Assembly: GCA_963971285.1 (NCBI GenBank)
Contig: OZ020254.1
Coordinates: 11,160,001-11,224,000 of the forward strand
DNA: 64,000 bases
Origin: Astropecten irregularis
Lineage: Eukaryota; Echinodermata; Asteroidea; Paxillosida; Astropectinidae
Direction: 5' to 3'
The notes beneath the pieces were generated by a model. It searched no databases, was not told the DNA's origin, and saw only the letters and a program-made list of their open reading frames with translations. Positions 1 to 11,800 of the stretch are shown in pieces (position 1 is the first letter of the stretch; the number at the start of each line of letters is the position of its first letter). The position numbers were made by a program, and so were the translations under genes.

Positions 1-270
1 AGTGAGACAGCTGGCAACACCATCATGGTCCAGCCAACTTGGTTTATGTAGGTACACTGAGTTAGGCTTAGGCGATGTCATGCTGAATCATTGAGAATAT
101 CATTTTCCGATGTTTTGCCTTCATTTCAATGTTATTTTTGCCGGAGGAAATTGGAATCGATTCCAAATGGAATGGAATCGCAATTCCAGCTTGGAACTGT
201 AGAATTGGAATCGATTTTGAAAATGCTGGAATCGCTCAAGCCTACACCGAGTGCTTGATTTGATTTTCAT

Positions 271-558
271 ATGGATTGTCTGTTTTCAGTAATTCTCTTT
301 GACAAGAGAAAGATGGATTGTGATGTTGGCTCCACCCCTGTCTACCCCTCATCCCACCTCACCCCTCCTCTCAACCTGCCCCACCTCTCAACCTTGCCTT
401 CATGCCACCTCACCCCTCCTCGCACCCTGTCCTGCCCATCCTCCTATGCCCCTTCTCCTCACATCTTGCCCCTCATGTCACCACACCCCTCCTCGCACCC
501 TTGTCCCACCCCTCACGCCACCTCATCCCAACTCCCACCCCTCATCTTGACTGTTTGA
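271..558 (+). repeat. C-rich degenerate minisatellite
   Basis: From about 335 to 547 the plus strand is almost G-free, with repeated CCACCTCACCCCTCC-like units. The open frames across it (Pro/Ser/His-rich) follow from the repeat and are not a gene. Confidence 0.65.
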
Positions 559-663
559 CCAGTGGGGATTCAATGTTCAAAATGTTTGGATTATTTTGGA
601 CTACACCGTACATGGTTATTTATACTGACATGACCACCCAAAGATTTGATTGGGCAAGCACCC

Positions 664-816
664 GGGGTAAATTTCTCAAACTCATCGTAACTTACTCTCA
701 AACGTAGAGCATAATGATGCACTGCAGCCCTACTGTACGTGTACATGTAAGATATGATGGGTCATCCGTCGCAACTCGAGTTACGATCGTTCGTAGGCCT
801 TCGTGAAATCTACCCC
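664..816. mobile_element. short foldback MITE, GGGGTCGATTTCAC family
   Basis: Ends GGGGTAAATTTCTCAAACTC and GAAATCTACCCC are inverted. Internal CATCGTAACTTACTCTCAA and CGCAACTCGAGTTACGATC match the copies at 24577-24720 and 53037-53180. Confidence 0.55.
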
Positions 817-1113
817 CAGAAGAAATATCTGGTAATTTTTGTAGGCCTATAGTAGGCTGAGGCTCTATAGTATACAGAGTAGACTCTGTATTACATGTAC
901 ATTAGATTCCATGCAATATGGAGGTTGGGTTGTAAAGGTATTTGAAAACAAAAATGTGCATTTACAATCTCAGGCCTTCTATTCAGTAGTAATCTTAATC
1001 TTATCCTATACAAACCATTCTATTTAGTTTCTTTTTTTGTCATATTTTGTCTTACATTTTGAAGACTCAAAATTCCATCCGTGACAATGTTGTATATCTT
1101 GTGATCTCGAGCT

Positions 1114-1760
1114 TAGTGCTGGGATTTTTATCCGGTTATAGATTAACCGACCCGGATTTAATTATCTGGTTACAAATTTCCACAAATAGTTTATAGCCCC
1201 AAACTGAAAGGAAAAAAAGGAAGGAAGGTGTGGTTCATGCTAAACAACCCAAAAGTGAAAACTGTAGAATACATACTTGAATTTCTGGCAGGTATTTTGT
1301 CCATTTTGCCAAGTAGAAACATGCTTTTCACATACTGAATCTAAAAGAAACATTGTACGTACTTGATTAGGTGTTGATCTCAAAATAACATCGTAAAAAG
1401 CATTTCAAAAGCGACGATCACATTAAAGGAAACTTATATCATAAATCGTACACGTCTCACACATCGCACATGGTTACATCCATAGGTTAACTGATAACCT
1501 GATTTTTTGTTGCAATCAGGAACCAGATATGAAATACACGGGTTTACACTTCGAAAAGTGCGCATGCGTTATAGTGCCTCATTTTGAAGTCGCGATCAAA
1601 ACCGCTGAAGTGTAAACCCTTGTATTATCTTCGACAATGGACGGGTTTACACTTAGAAAAGTGTGCATGCGTGGAAGTGCCTCGTTTTGAAGTTGCGATC
1701 AAAATCTAAGATGGCCGCCAAGGTGTAAACCCGTGTATTGCCCGATTTTGCCCAGCACTA
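1114..1760. mobile_element. hAT-type non-autonomous element with 8-bp target duplication
   Basis: Ends are TAGTGCTGGG and CCCAGCACTA (perfect inverted repeats). They are flanked by CTCGAGCT (1106-1113) and CTTGAGCT (1761-1768), an 8-bp duplication with one mismatch. Subterminal ATCCGGTTATAGATTAACC and GGTTAACTGATAACC extend the arms. No transposase is encoded. A foldback duplex is inserted or embedded at 1537-1735. Confidence 0.75.
1537..1735. repeat. two tandem copies of a ~95-bp foldback repeat
   Basis: Each copy runs from CGGGTTTACACTT to AAGTGTAAACCC-type ends (the second ends AAGGTGTAAACCCG) and shares the internal motif TTTTGAAGTYGCGATCAAAA. Both lie within the hAT-type element. Confidence 0.7.
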
Positions 1761-2366
1761 CTTGAGCTCAACTTGAGCATTTTACTAATGTGGTTAAATG
1801 ATTGAATTTCTTTGTGTGATTTCTTTGTTGTTTTCTTTTTAACTGTACTATAGACCTACAGATGAAGAAGTGCATGTTTAGTATGCAATGTGATCAGAGT
1901 GTTCTATATTTATGTAATATTGAAGAGAAATTGTAAATATTCAGAGTTATCTTTATAAATTATGACTCTCTGAATTCCATTTATGTAAATTTAGCACGAT
2001 GTGATAATTATTTTCTTGTATTCATTTTTTGTTTGCTTTTAATTTGTTATCCTTGGCTTGTGAAAACTCTCTGGGCAAATTATTGATAAAAAGTTTCATT
2101 TTTCAAAACATTTCCTTGGATTAAACAAGGAATTTTCATGATATAGGACCAAATTCAACCTAAATTGGGATTTGGATAATCCTTTGTAATCTGTATCCTT
2201 ATCCCAAAGATTTTATACATGTAGGTCAACTTGTAGACTGTTCTGACCAAGCCTCTGATGGTCCAGATGGAGGCAGCCATGGATGGGAAACCAGAGGCCA
2301 ATTTCACGGCCCTGCTTAGCACAAACATTTGCTATTAAACCATGAAATGTCTGTCTTAATAAAAAC

Positions 2367-2484
2367 ATGCTTGGCGTTAGGAGGGCCTGACGCATTTCAA
2401 TTCCAGCAGGATCTTTCTTAAAGGCTTTTGAGAAAGATCCTGCTAGGATCGAAACGCGTCAGCCCCACCTAACTCCAAGCATTT
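2367..2484. mobile_element. foldback MITE, family K (TGCTTGGAGTTAGGAGGGCC)
   Basis: Left arm TGCTTGGCGTTAGGAGGGCC and right arm CACCTAACTCCAAGCA, with inner arms meeting at AGGATCTTTCTTAAAGGC / GCTTTTGAGAAAGATCCT. It forms a near-complete hairpin of about 118 bases. Fragments of the GGGGCCAATTTC family flank it on both sides (2296-2365 and 2520-2760). Confidence 0.65.
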
Positions 2485-2924
2485 GATATATTATTTCAGG
2501 TCATTTTGGCTGATGAGTAGTTTGCAACAGTTTATTACTTTTATTAATAAAAAGAAAATTAACAACCAAATTTCCATTTGATATTCATACTCGGCGAACA
2601 ACAGCCAAAGAACATTCACAAATGATACACATCATATGAACATTTGGTTGTTTATCCTGTTTTTCCCATTCTTACTCATTCTAATCCTGTTTTTATTAAG
2701 ACAGAAATTTCATGGCTAGCAAATTTTTGTGCTAAGCAGGGCCATGAAATTGGTTCCAACACAGTGCAAATTAACCCTTGGCTTTGTTACTGAAAACAAT
2801 CCCAGATATGTACATAGTATGTATACTCAGTCTATGTCTTCTTCGTCACGTCAAGTCTTTAGTACTGCAATTTTTCTCAGTTATAATCTACAAGTACTAT
2901 TTATTTCATTTATTTGCTTAGAGT

Positions 2925-3265
2925 TAGAAGGGCCTGGCGTTTCGGATCCAGCAGGATCTTTCTGTTTTAGCCTTTGAGAAAGATGCTAGGGTCGAAACAT
3001 CAGGGGCCAATTTCATAGAGACGCTTAGCACAAAAAATTGCTTAGCACAAAAAATGGCTTGCCCAATTAAACAAACCACCACTAAAAATTTGATTTGATA
3101 TTTATGGTCAGCGAACAACAGCCAATGAACAATTGCAAGTGATACACAACACGTGGAAATTTGGTTGTTAATCCTGTTATTATTAAGACAGAAATGTCAT
3201 GCTTAGCGATTTATGGTGCTAAGCAGCTATATTAAATTGGTCCCGGGTCCCCTTAACTCTAAGCA
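2925..3265. mobile_element. family K foldback interrupted by a family D foldback
   Basis: Outer ends TGCTTAGAGTTAGAAGGGCC and CCCTTAACTCTAAGCA belong to family K. The interior from 3003 to 3244 is a family D element running from GGGGCCAATTTCATAGAG to AAATTGGTCCC. Comparison with the uninterrupted copy at 2367-2484 shows that D entered K. Confidence 0.65.
3003..3244. mobile_element. foldback MITE, family D (GGGGCCAATTTCAT ends)
   Basis: Inverted ends, with inner pairs GCTTAGCACAAAAA and GGTGCTAAGCAGC. The interior includes AACAACAGCCAATGAACAAT and TTATTAAGACAGAAATGTCA, shared with the copies at 24722, 39827, 49126 and 62085. Confidence 0.7.
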
Positions 3266-3496
3266 TTATAAATACAGGGCATTATGTGTTGATGAGCAGT
3301 TTGCAGCAGTGTACGTATTATGTATATTTATTTGATTCATTGGAAATTTATTGTCTGATACAAATCTTTGTTCTGTCTGTGGTTACAATGTGTAAAAAAA
3401 TTTCTACATGTTTAACAGTATGTCAACTCTACATGTGCATGTACTTTGACCTATTTTCATTGTTTTATATTGTATTATACCTATACATGTATTTAA

Positions 3497-3789
3497 AAGT
3501 AGTATCATACTTTGGTAAGAAACCAAAACAGAATTGTTCACAGATTTATGTATAACTTACAGGGTATGAAGATGGTGGTTGTAGAAACCTACCGTTTAAT
3601 CTTTTAAAAGATCAAAAATCAAAGAGAAAAGACTTAAGAAATATTGCGGCTGTTTTTCACGATTTTCTCAAAAAGTGGGCACCGTATGGGACTGAAATTT
3701 TCACATGACTGTGACTGTATCTTCCTTGATATTTTTGCCCATGAATCCGTACTGTACTTCTTTGACAATACCAAAGTATAATACTACCT
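3497..3789. mobile_element. TTAA-MITE family A, copy 1
   Basis: Ends AAGTAGTATCATACTTTGGT and CCAAAGTATAATACTACCT are inverted and flanked by TTAA (3493-3496 and 3790-3793), the target site typical of the piggyBac superfamily. Internal GGGACTGAAATTTTCACA matches the other family A copies. No coding capacity. Confidence 0.8.
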
Positions 3790-3793
3790 TTAA

Positions 3794-4154
3794 GGGCATA
3801 ATACAGGATTGGTTAAGGTGACAGAACAGCTGCAGACTGTTCATAATTTGATTTATCATGAAATAAACACAATCCTTTGAAATTATCAGCTCATGTCATC
3901 ATCGGAAACTGTAGGAAACAGTGAACAATGCTCACGGTATTTTCAAATCTATTCACAGGAGTTTTGATCTAATACCCAAAGATCAAAATTTATTTTCTGT
4001 CATTGTTTTACTAATTTCTGGATAAATACACAATTTCAGGCAGGATTATCTTATATGGTATGTTTCTACCAGCACCATCTTCATATCCTGAAAATTATAT
4101 GTAAATATGTGAACATTTCTGTTTGGGTATGTTACCAATCCTGTACTTTACCTT
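3794..4154. mobile_element. TTAA-MITE family B, copy 1, abutting family A
   Basis: Begins GGGCATAATACAGGATTGG immediately after the TTAA shared with family A copy 1, and ends CCAATCCTGTACTTTACCTT. Contains the shared half TTTCTACCAGCACCATCTTC. The right target site is degenerate (TTCA). Confidence 0.65.
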
Positions 4155-4679
4155 CAAGTACTGCTACCTACATGTACTACCTACCTACTGCACTTTTTCC
4201 CCTTCTCAAGTGTCTTTAGATAAGCCTTCATCATTTTCAAATTGTCTCATTTTTACTTTCTTAGACCTCCGTATCGAATCCGATGATGTCGTTTTATCAA
4301 AGGGACTTAAGCTTATATCTGGACTACAAACACATTTCTTATGCAAATGAATCAATAATTGAATTAAATTTGACAAATCTGTAAAGCCATTTGTTAGTGA
4401 CTTAATTCCCCCTTTTTCTCTTTTTCTTTAAATGTGGCCCTGATTATGTATAAGTTTTGATTAAAATCTGTTATATAAACGGAGTGTTGAATTGATTAAA
4501 AAGCATCAAATGTTGATGATCAAGTCATTGATTTTGTCTTTGCAATTATATTTTTTTCACAAAGGGTTGTCCTTATACCTCAATCCTCTATTAAAAGAAA
4601 GTGACTACAAACAAACCATTGATTGACTACACCATTTTTGGTTTTGGATTTTGTTTCTTATTGGGTCCTTGTTCTCTGA

Positions 4680-5037
4680 TAAAGGCAATATCATACTTTG
4701 ACTTTTGTGCAAGTAAAACAGATTCATGTGCGAAAAATATCAAGAAAGATACAGTAACAGTTGTCAGTCCCGTACAGTGCCAACTTTTTGAGAAAACAGT
4801 GAAATATGCACACAGTATTTTTCAAATCTTTTCACCATTATTTTTGATCTTCCAAAGATCACAATTGTTTTTGGTCATTGGTTTGACGCTTTTCTTGATG
4901 ATAAATACAGCATTTCAGACAAGAAAACTTTTTTGAATGGTTTGCTTCTACCATCACCATCTTTATACCCTGTAAGTTATGGATAGATCTGTGAAGATTT
5001 CTGTTTCGGTGTGCTACCAAAGTATGATAGTTATTGG
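4680..5037. mobile_element. TTAA-MITE family A, copy 2 (diverged)
   Basis: Recognisable by AATATCATACTTTG at the left, ACCAAAGTATGATAG at the right and CTACCATCACCATC inside. Ends and target site are eroded, so this is an older copy. Confidence 0.6.
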
Positions 5038-5684
5038 GTATGATGTACAGACAAATTAAGGGAAACCTATCAATTTCTTTCCAATGGGTCAACTCGAAAA
5101 AATTCATAAGTAATCACTGAAGTTAGTCCCCTATATAAATGCCATTATATATTTAATCAGGCCCCACAAAATATAAAGTCACTTCAGAATCACCATCTGT
5201 CCACTCGCAAACTAAATGGCTCAATGCGCGCGCCAAGCCGAGTTTAATATAATTTTTAGTGTATACCATCAAATGAATTTTATAATATTCCCCCTTTGAG
5301 GGGGTCATAATTTATTTGTGTTTATGACGGTTTATCATAACCTGGGGCTCAGTGCTTCAACTTTTTGTGGAGACTTGAGAAATGTTAGCTTAGGATGTGG
5401 CCCTGGATCGTTTAGATGGTGGATGGTTGCTTCATGAAACTGGTAGCAAGTCGGTTTTTTGGGGAAAAGACATTTTGTGGTGATATTTTTTTAAAGATAA
5501 ATTTACAAAAAAATGTCATTGGCTGAAAAGCCAACAATTTAAAATAATTGGGTAGATATGGGTTCAAACTACCATTTGCAGTATTGTACATATACCAAAG
5601 AATATGACAGTCTTGGATTAGGTTTTTTTTAACTGGGAAGTTGAGGGTTCTTTATGGGAGGAGGATGTACTCCCAATAATTCAG

Positions 5685-5698
5685 CCCCGCCCCGCCCC
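5685..5698 (+). promoter_or_regulatory. GC boxes upstream of WDR91
   Basis: Two overlapping CCCCGCCCC motifs lie about 70 bases before the start codon, in otherwise AT-rich sequence. They are SP1/KLF-type sites and suggest a TATA-less housekeeping promoter. No TATA box is evident nearby. The transcription start is not determinable. Confidence 0.4.
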
Positions 5699-5765
5699 AA
5701 AAGTAAAGCGCCCTCTATTATTAAGCCGTCCTGCATAAAATGTCAACAACTAATAAAGTGTTGAA

Positions 5766-5888
5766 ATGGCCGATGCAGTGGAACGAACGGACGAGCTGGT
5801 TCGTGATTATCTCTTGTTCCGTGGCTTCACCAACACCCTCAAAAGCTTCGATGTCGAGCTGAAACTCGACAAGGACAAGAAGTTCCGT
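5766..5888 (+). CDS. WDR91: WDR91 exon 1
   Basis: 41 codons from ATG to AAG TTC CGT, then donor GTAAGT. Phase 0. Encodes the LisH-like N-terminal helices ([17 protein letters not shown]). Confidence 0.93.
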
Positions 5889-8800
5889 GTAAGTGTGCGA
5901 ATTCTGTCTTAAAATGGGAAGTTTGGGCCTAGGTTTTGACAGCTGCCTAGTTTCCGGACAGTTTAGTCTAGAAGACTAAGTAAACCAGTGTCATGTAGGC
6001 CTACATGTACATTAAGTTACATGTAGGCCTACACAGGGATCGATGGCCTGGCATGCCCGGGGCCTTATGTTACACATGACAAGTTTGAATGGGTAATTAA
6101 TTGTAGACAAGTGCCATGGTTCCTAAAAGTATAATTTTATAAAGGACAAGTGGTTCGCAACAAGCAGAAGGGAAATATTTCCACTGACGGCCATCACTTG
6201 TGTGCACAAACACAGTATGGGACCGACAGAGGGCGTTTTGACATGTTTGAGAAAAATGGCTCCTGCTGCTGCGCTGCATTCGAAGTGTATAATTGTAGGT
6301 AAAAAACCCCTGAAAATCTAATTTTTTAGATAAGCTATGTCCAGTTTACACACCTGAGTCTGAGATTGAAGTTCATTATCGAAAATCATTAGGAAATAAC
6401 CCTGTGTCTGTCATGGCCGTCAGTGGAATTCTTTCCGCAGGTAAGAAAATAATCCCTGAAATATTGGAGAAATTTCTTCTATCTAACAAAGTAACAGGGG
6501 GCCTACGTGTCGGTATAGTTCAAGTTGTCACGTCCCTAGTTGCCACCCGGTAACAGCAAATGTTTTTTGTTTTGATCGGAGATAGTATTACAGGTCAACT
6601 GATATTGTGCTGAAACTTACCTATAGATAATCCATCCTCCAATCACCACCTTTTTTTCTGACCTCCCGCATGTCATGCCACTTTCCCGCCATGCGCCTTG
6701 CGGTTGTATGCAAATATACGGTTTCAGCCATTCAGGCAACAGCGCGTCAGCTGTCAATCAAGATAGTCTCCTCCTCCAGTCTGAACTATACATGTAATGA
6801 ATTAACGTTATGTTTCTACCAGCACCATCTTCATACCCTGTAAGTTATACGTAAATCTGTGAATATTTCTGTTTTGGTTACTTACCAAAGTATGATACTA
6901 CAAGCAATACAAAAGAGTAAGGGGGGGGGGGGTCAGTGGGGTGGAATGGGTTGGGGGTGGAGTCGGTTGGGGGAAGTTGGAGTGGATTGGGCGGGTCATG
7001 CTTGCACCCATTCGTTTAGTTTACTTAAAAAAAAAAAACCACGAAGCCCTCAAATTGAGAAATGATAAATTATTTTTTAAAAAGTAAGACTCGGAAATTT
7101 TTTTATTTTTTTATTTCAGGCCAATCGAAAGAATTATAGAAAATGGGCGCAAGGCGACATGGAAAATGCTATCCGAGATGTAGCTAATGGCTCCCCGATT
7201 GCAACAGCAGCTAGAGATAACAGGGTCCCACGAAGATCTCTAGGAGATAGAGTACATAACAAAGTGGCCGCTGACTCCAAAATGGGCCCGCCTATTAAGC
7301 TGAATGCTGATTTGGAAGAGCAGCTGGTGAAATACATAGAATACATGTCGTCAAGGGCCTTTCCTTTGACAATCAGCCAAATCAAGATGTATGCGTGGTG
7401 TCTGGATAGAGGGGCTGGAGGGAGCAATTTTGGACCAAATGGTCCCAGCAACCATTGGTGGAGTCGTTTCCGCAATGCTCATCCCAATATTGACCTCAGA
7501 TTGCGGAGACCTGATCATCTTGACCGGGCTAGGGTCACCTGCTCAAGCGTCGATGCTCTTCGCGAGTATTTTCAACTGCTCAAAGAAATCCTTGACAGAT
7601 ACGATCTCCATACCAGAAAGGAGAGAGTCTGGAATTGCGATGAGAGTATGGTTGATCTAAACAAGTCGACGCAGAACGTTGTTGTGCCTGTGCGACAAAA
7701 GCATGTCCACTCTTGTCAAGTTGCCGGGACACAGCACATCTCAGTACACTGCTGCATTTCTGCTGCTGGCAGCACGATGTCCCCATTCATGATCTTCTCC
7801 CAGGCCTTCCCAGGTGACGATTGCACAGTAGATGGGCCAGATGGCTGCCTGTACGGACAGTCTGACTCTGGCTTCATGGACTCTGAGCTCATGCTTAAGT
7901 GGTTCAAGGAAATCTTTCTCAAGCAATGCCCTCAAGATCGTACGGAAGACAATCCGGTCCTGCTTACGATGGATGGCCCCACATCACATTGCAGCCCTGA
8001 CCTCATCGAGGTAGCCAAGAAAGAAAATGTGATGTTGCTTGCTCTGGTGCCCCACACCACACACATCTGCCAGCCCCTCGATGTTGCAGTGTACAAATCC
8101 CTCAAATCACACCTGGGTCAAACCATCAAAATCGGTCAAGCACTCCGAGGTACACTTTGGATCACCAAGAAGGAAGTCCCACAAGTATTCAAGTTGGCAT
8201 TCGAGCGATCTATGACGATACACAACATCAAATCAGGCTTCCAGAAGTGTGGCATCATTCCATTCAACCCAAACGCCGTTGACAAGAAGCAACTTCTTCG
8301 TTCGAAAATTATCCCGGATGAAGATGTCGATCTTGCACTCCCGCCAAACTACGCCTTCCAGACCAATGCCACCCGTCAACTCAAGAGCGTTCTCCTGACC
8401 ATACCGCCCAAGAGAATTCTTCCGATGACGAAATAAATCCTCGGCCTTCAGCAGAAGAAAATGCTCTCCAACCTACCAACGATGTTTCAGGTCACCCTCA
8501 AGGTCAGAATGTCGCACCATCACAATCACGCCCTTCTGAGTATGACAATCCACTCGTCAGCATGGTCAGGTTCGGCATTTTTTCCCTGGAAGTTGCGTCC
8601 ATTTCCTATCCGCCTGCCGACAAAATCCCAGAAGGGCGAAAGCGTCCACTCCGAATAAAGTCTAAAGCCAGAGTGATGACATCGGATGAAGTCCGGGATG
8701 ACATTGCGCAGCAGGCCGTCGCTCTCAAAAAAAGGAAGAAGAACAAATTGAAGAGAAGAAGAGAAAAGTAGCAGACAAAGCGGCCGGGAGAAGCCTCTAC

Positions 8801-11800
8801 AATGACAGGCGGAAAAGGCAGCGGAAAGAGTAAACGCATTAAGGAGGAGAAACCACCGAAGGAGACCAGTGACGAGGAAAATGCAGCGGATGAAGACAAC
8901 GACTTCTGCTACAGCTGCCAGTCTTCTTACTGGTCAGAGTGTAAACGCACGCAACACAAGTGGGTTGGCTGTTCATCCCCCGGATGCAAGAACTGGTGTT
9001 GTTCCGAGTGTCTTCCAGAGGGTTTCCATTACACTGATAACTACTTCTGTGACTTTCATTATAAACTATCCACGGACGGTCTAAATTCAACCATCATTGA
9101 ATGTCCAGTAATGTCACGGTTGTACCATAGAGCTAGGAAGAGGAGTGAGAACCAAGGCACTTCAATTGTGCAATGATGGCCGCCGCATTCAGGCAAGTTG
9201 CAACAGCAGTCTTTGTGTAAAATAGTAGTTATTATGCAAATTTATCATTGCCGTAGTCTGGCTGTGAGCTGGCCTGACCAACTTCGTCCCAGCACTGTGG
9301 AAAGGTATAATTTCCTTGTGCGTGTATAAATATACAAACGTAGTGGACTCAACATGGCCAAAATGAAAAACTGACCGGACTTTTCATAGCTGGCTGGGCA
9401 TTTGTCAAATACACAAATGTACCATATTTTCTGTCGGGACATTATCTACAATTTAGGCCAACTCCTCACCGTGAAAAATCGCGGGTCAAGCCGCATAACG
9501 AAATATGAAATTACCCTTTTTAAGCATAATTGGTTTTCGATAAATGTCAAGAAAAGACGACAAATTGCCGTTAAATGCCATGTACATGTAAGCATGCAGG
9601 GGCTTTCAGTGTCAACTGCGCTTGCCATTTATATTTGGTTCGTTTGTTTTGTTACTCCAATTTGCAATTTCAGTTATGATCCATTTTGGGGTTACCAGGG
9701 AATTCCGGCGACAATCATCCTGTACAAAGGATCAACTGCTGTTATGTTATGTAACAGGCGTGTGGCGATTAGTGATTGGATTAGTGATAGGTTGCAATTC
9801 AAACTCCTTCTCTTCCTACATGTAGCTCTATGGTTGTACTTACTTCCTATAGCCTATACGCCTTATTCACGTTGCATCTATCTTGTCACCTTCCGTGTAT
9901 ACTATACCCGTCAGCCAATTCAATTCTAACAAGAAAATCCAAGCTTCAGTTTGATTACACCGCTTCACCGGAATGTAGGTTTGATGCACCACGAATTAAG
10001 CTATAATTTTTACCAGTGTTTGATTGGTTTTTTAAAATCTGAATTGAGAGTTTGAAGTAATGTCACGGAAATTTACTAGCCTATAATTGTTTTTCAGTGT
10101 TTGAATGGTATTGTTGGAATCCGAGTTGAGAGCTTAAAGGTAGTATCATACTTTGGTAAGAGACCAAAACAGAAATGTTCACAGATTTACGCATAAATTA
10201 CAGGGTATGAAGATGGTGGTGGTAGAAACATACCATTTTTCCACCTGAAGTGGTGTACATGCATTTAATTTTCCAGAAATAGTCAAACAACGACCGAAAA
10301 TCTTTTTGATCTTTTAAAAGATCAAAAATATAAGAGAAAAGACTTAAGAAATACTGTGGGTGTTTTTAACTATTTTCTCCGAAAGTGGGCACTGTATGGG
10401 ACTGAAATTTTCACAGATGACCGTTACTGTATCAACTTGATATTTCTGCCCATGAATCTGTATTTCTTTGACAAAAACCAAAGTATGATACTACCTTTAA
10501 TTTTTCTCCCGAAAACATTGTTAACCATCTCAGTGACAGTTCTTGGGGGAAATGAAAATCTTGATATATTTCATGCTATTTCGACATTAACTTTGAGGAA
10601 GTTGAGTTGTTAAACATGTTAAACGTGAATTGTATCAAAATAGTTCACACACGTATGGTTTCTTCAAATCATAACTGGAACGATTTTGATTGTCAGCGAA
10701 TTGTTTGAGGAGTGTGACTAAATTTGGCTGTGCGGGCGTAAAACAACTAAAAGATACTGAAGGAAATGTGGAAATATTTTTTTAAAGGTAGTATCATACT
10801 TTGGAAAAAAACCAAAACAGAAATGTTCACAGATTTACCTATTACTTACAGGGTATGAAGATGGTGGTGGTAGAAACATACCGTTGAAATATTTCCGCTC
10901 GAAATGGTGTAGGCCTATTTATCCAGAAATTAGTAAAACAATGGCCGAAAATCTTTTTGATCTTTTAAAAGATCAAAAATAAAAGAAAAAAGACTTAAGA
11001 AATACTGTGGCTGTTTTCACTGTTTTCTCAAAAAGTGGGCAACGTATGGGACTGAAATTTTCACAGATTACTTTGACTGTTTTTTTTTCCTTGATATTTT
11101 GGCCCACAAATCTGTATTTCTTTGACAAAAACCAAAGTATGATACTACCTTTAATTTACTTTTGAATGCATGTAACTTAGTAATTTTGAAAGATATCCTC
11201 AATGAATTGTTCCTTACATTTTGTCAAATTTAGGCCTATTCATCTGCACTCGGTTTGCTCGGTACCTTTTCATTTCATGAATGAATGAAGCTTTTAACTC
11301 CGCCCACATTACCTCATGAATAATGTAAGATGTTCTATTATAATGAGTCAGACGATGTAGCTCTTCCCAAATTCGTAATAACTCCCTTGGTTGCAACTCA
11401 TTTCATACAGAGTTATAACGAATTGTGGTACTAGTTCATTAATTATGTGTGTTATACCGGAGCGACAGGTTGAATTAATGTAACGGCGAAAATTGCCTAC
11501 TAGTTTTTAGGGCTGTACAGTGTAAGTTTATGTATATTTTTGTAACCGGTTACCCGTCTGTTTTTCGGTTACGGTTACGATTACCCGTATAACAAAGAGA
11601 ACAAAGAAAAACAAAGAAATAGTAAGTTTGGGTCTTGAATAGGAACTTGGTTGACAACATTATTTTGTCACAGCATTTGACAGTGGTAAAAATAGTGCAC
11701 AAAATGTCTTGCCTTTGCTTTGCATAAGCCTGCTGGTCCAATTTTCAAAAGATCATGGTAATTTGTGCTCACCTGCCCTAACTTGACATTTTTTTCTTTG

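Noticed and set aside
4601..4936. 111-codon open frame upstream of WDR91
   Set aside because: Lies inside a TTAA-MITE; the same frame appears in other copies as repeat translation.
7120..8436. Transposase as a bona fide domesticated host gene
   Set aside because: The catalytic core is open, but the tail is frameshifted and has an in-frame stop, so domestication is not supported without expression data. Kept as a finding only.
9402..9929. 175-codon plus-strand open frame downstream of the transposase
   Set aside because: No recognisable domain, composition like the surrounding intron, and no sensible splice context. Treated as chance.
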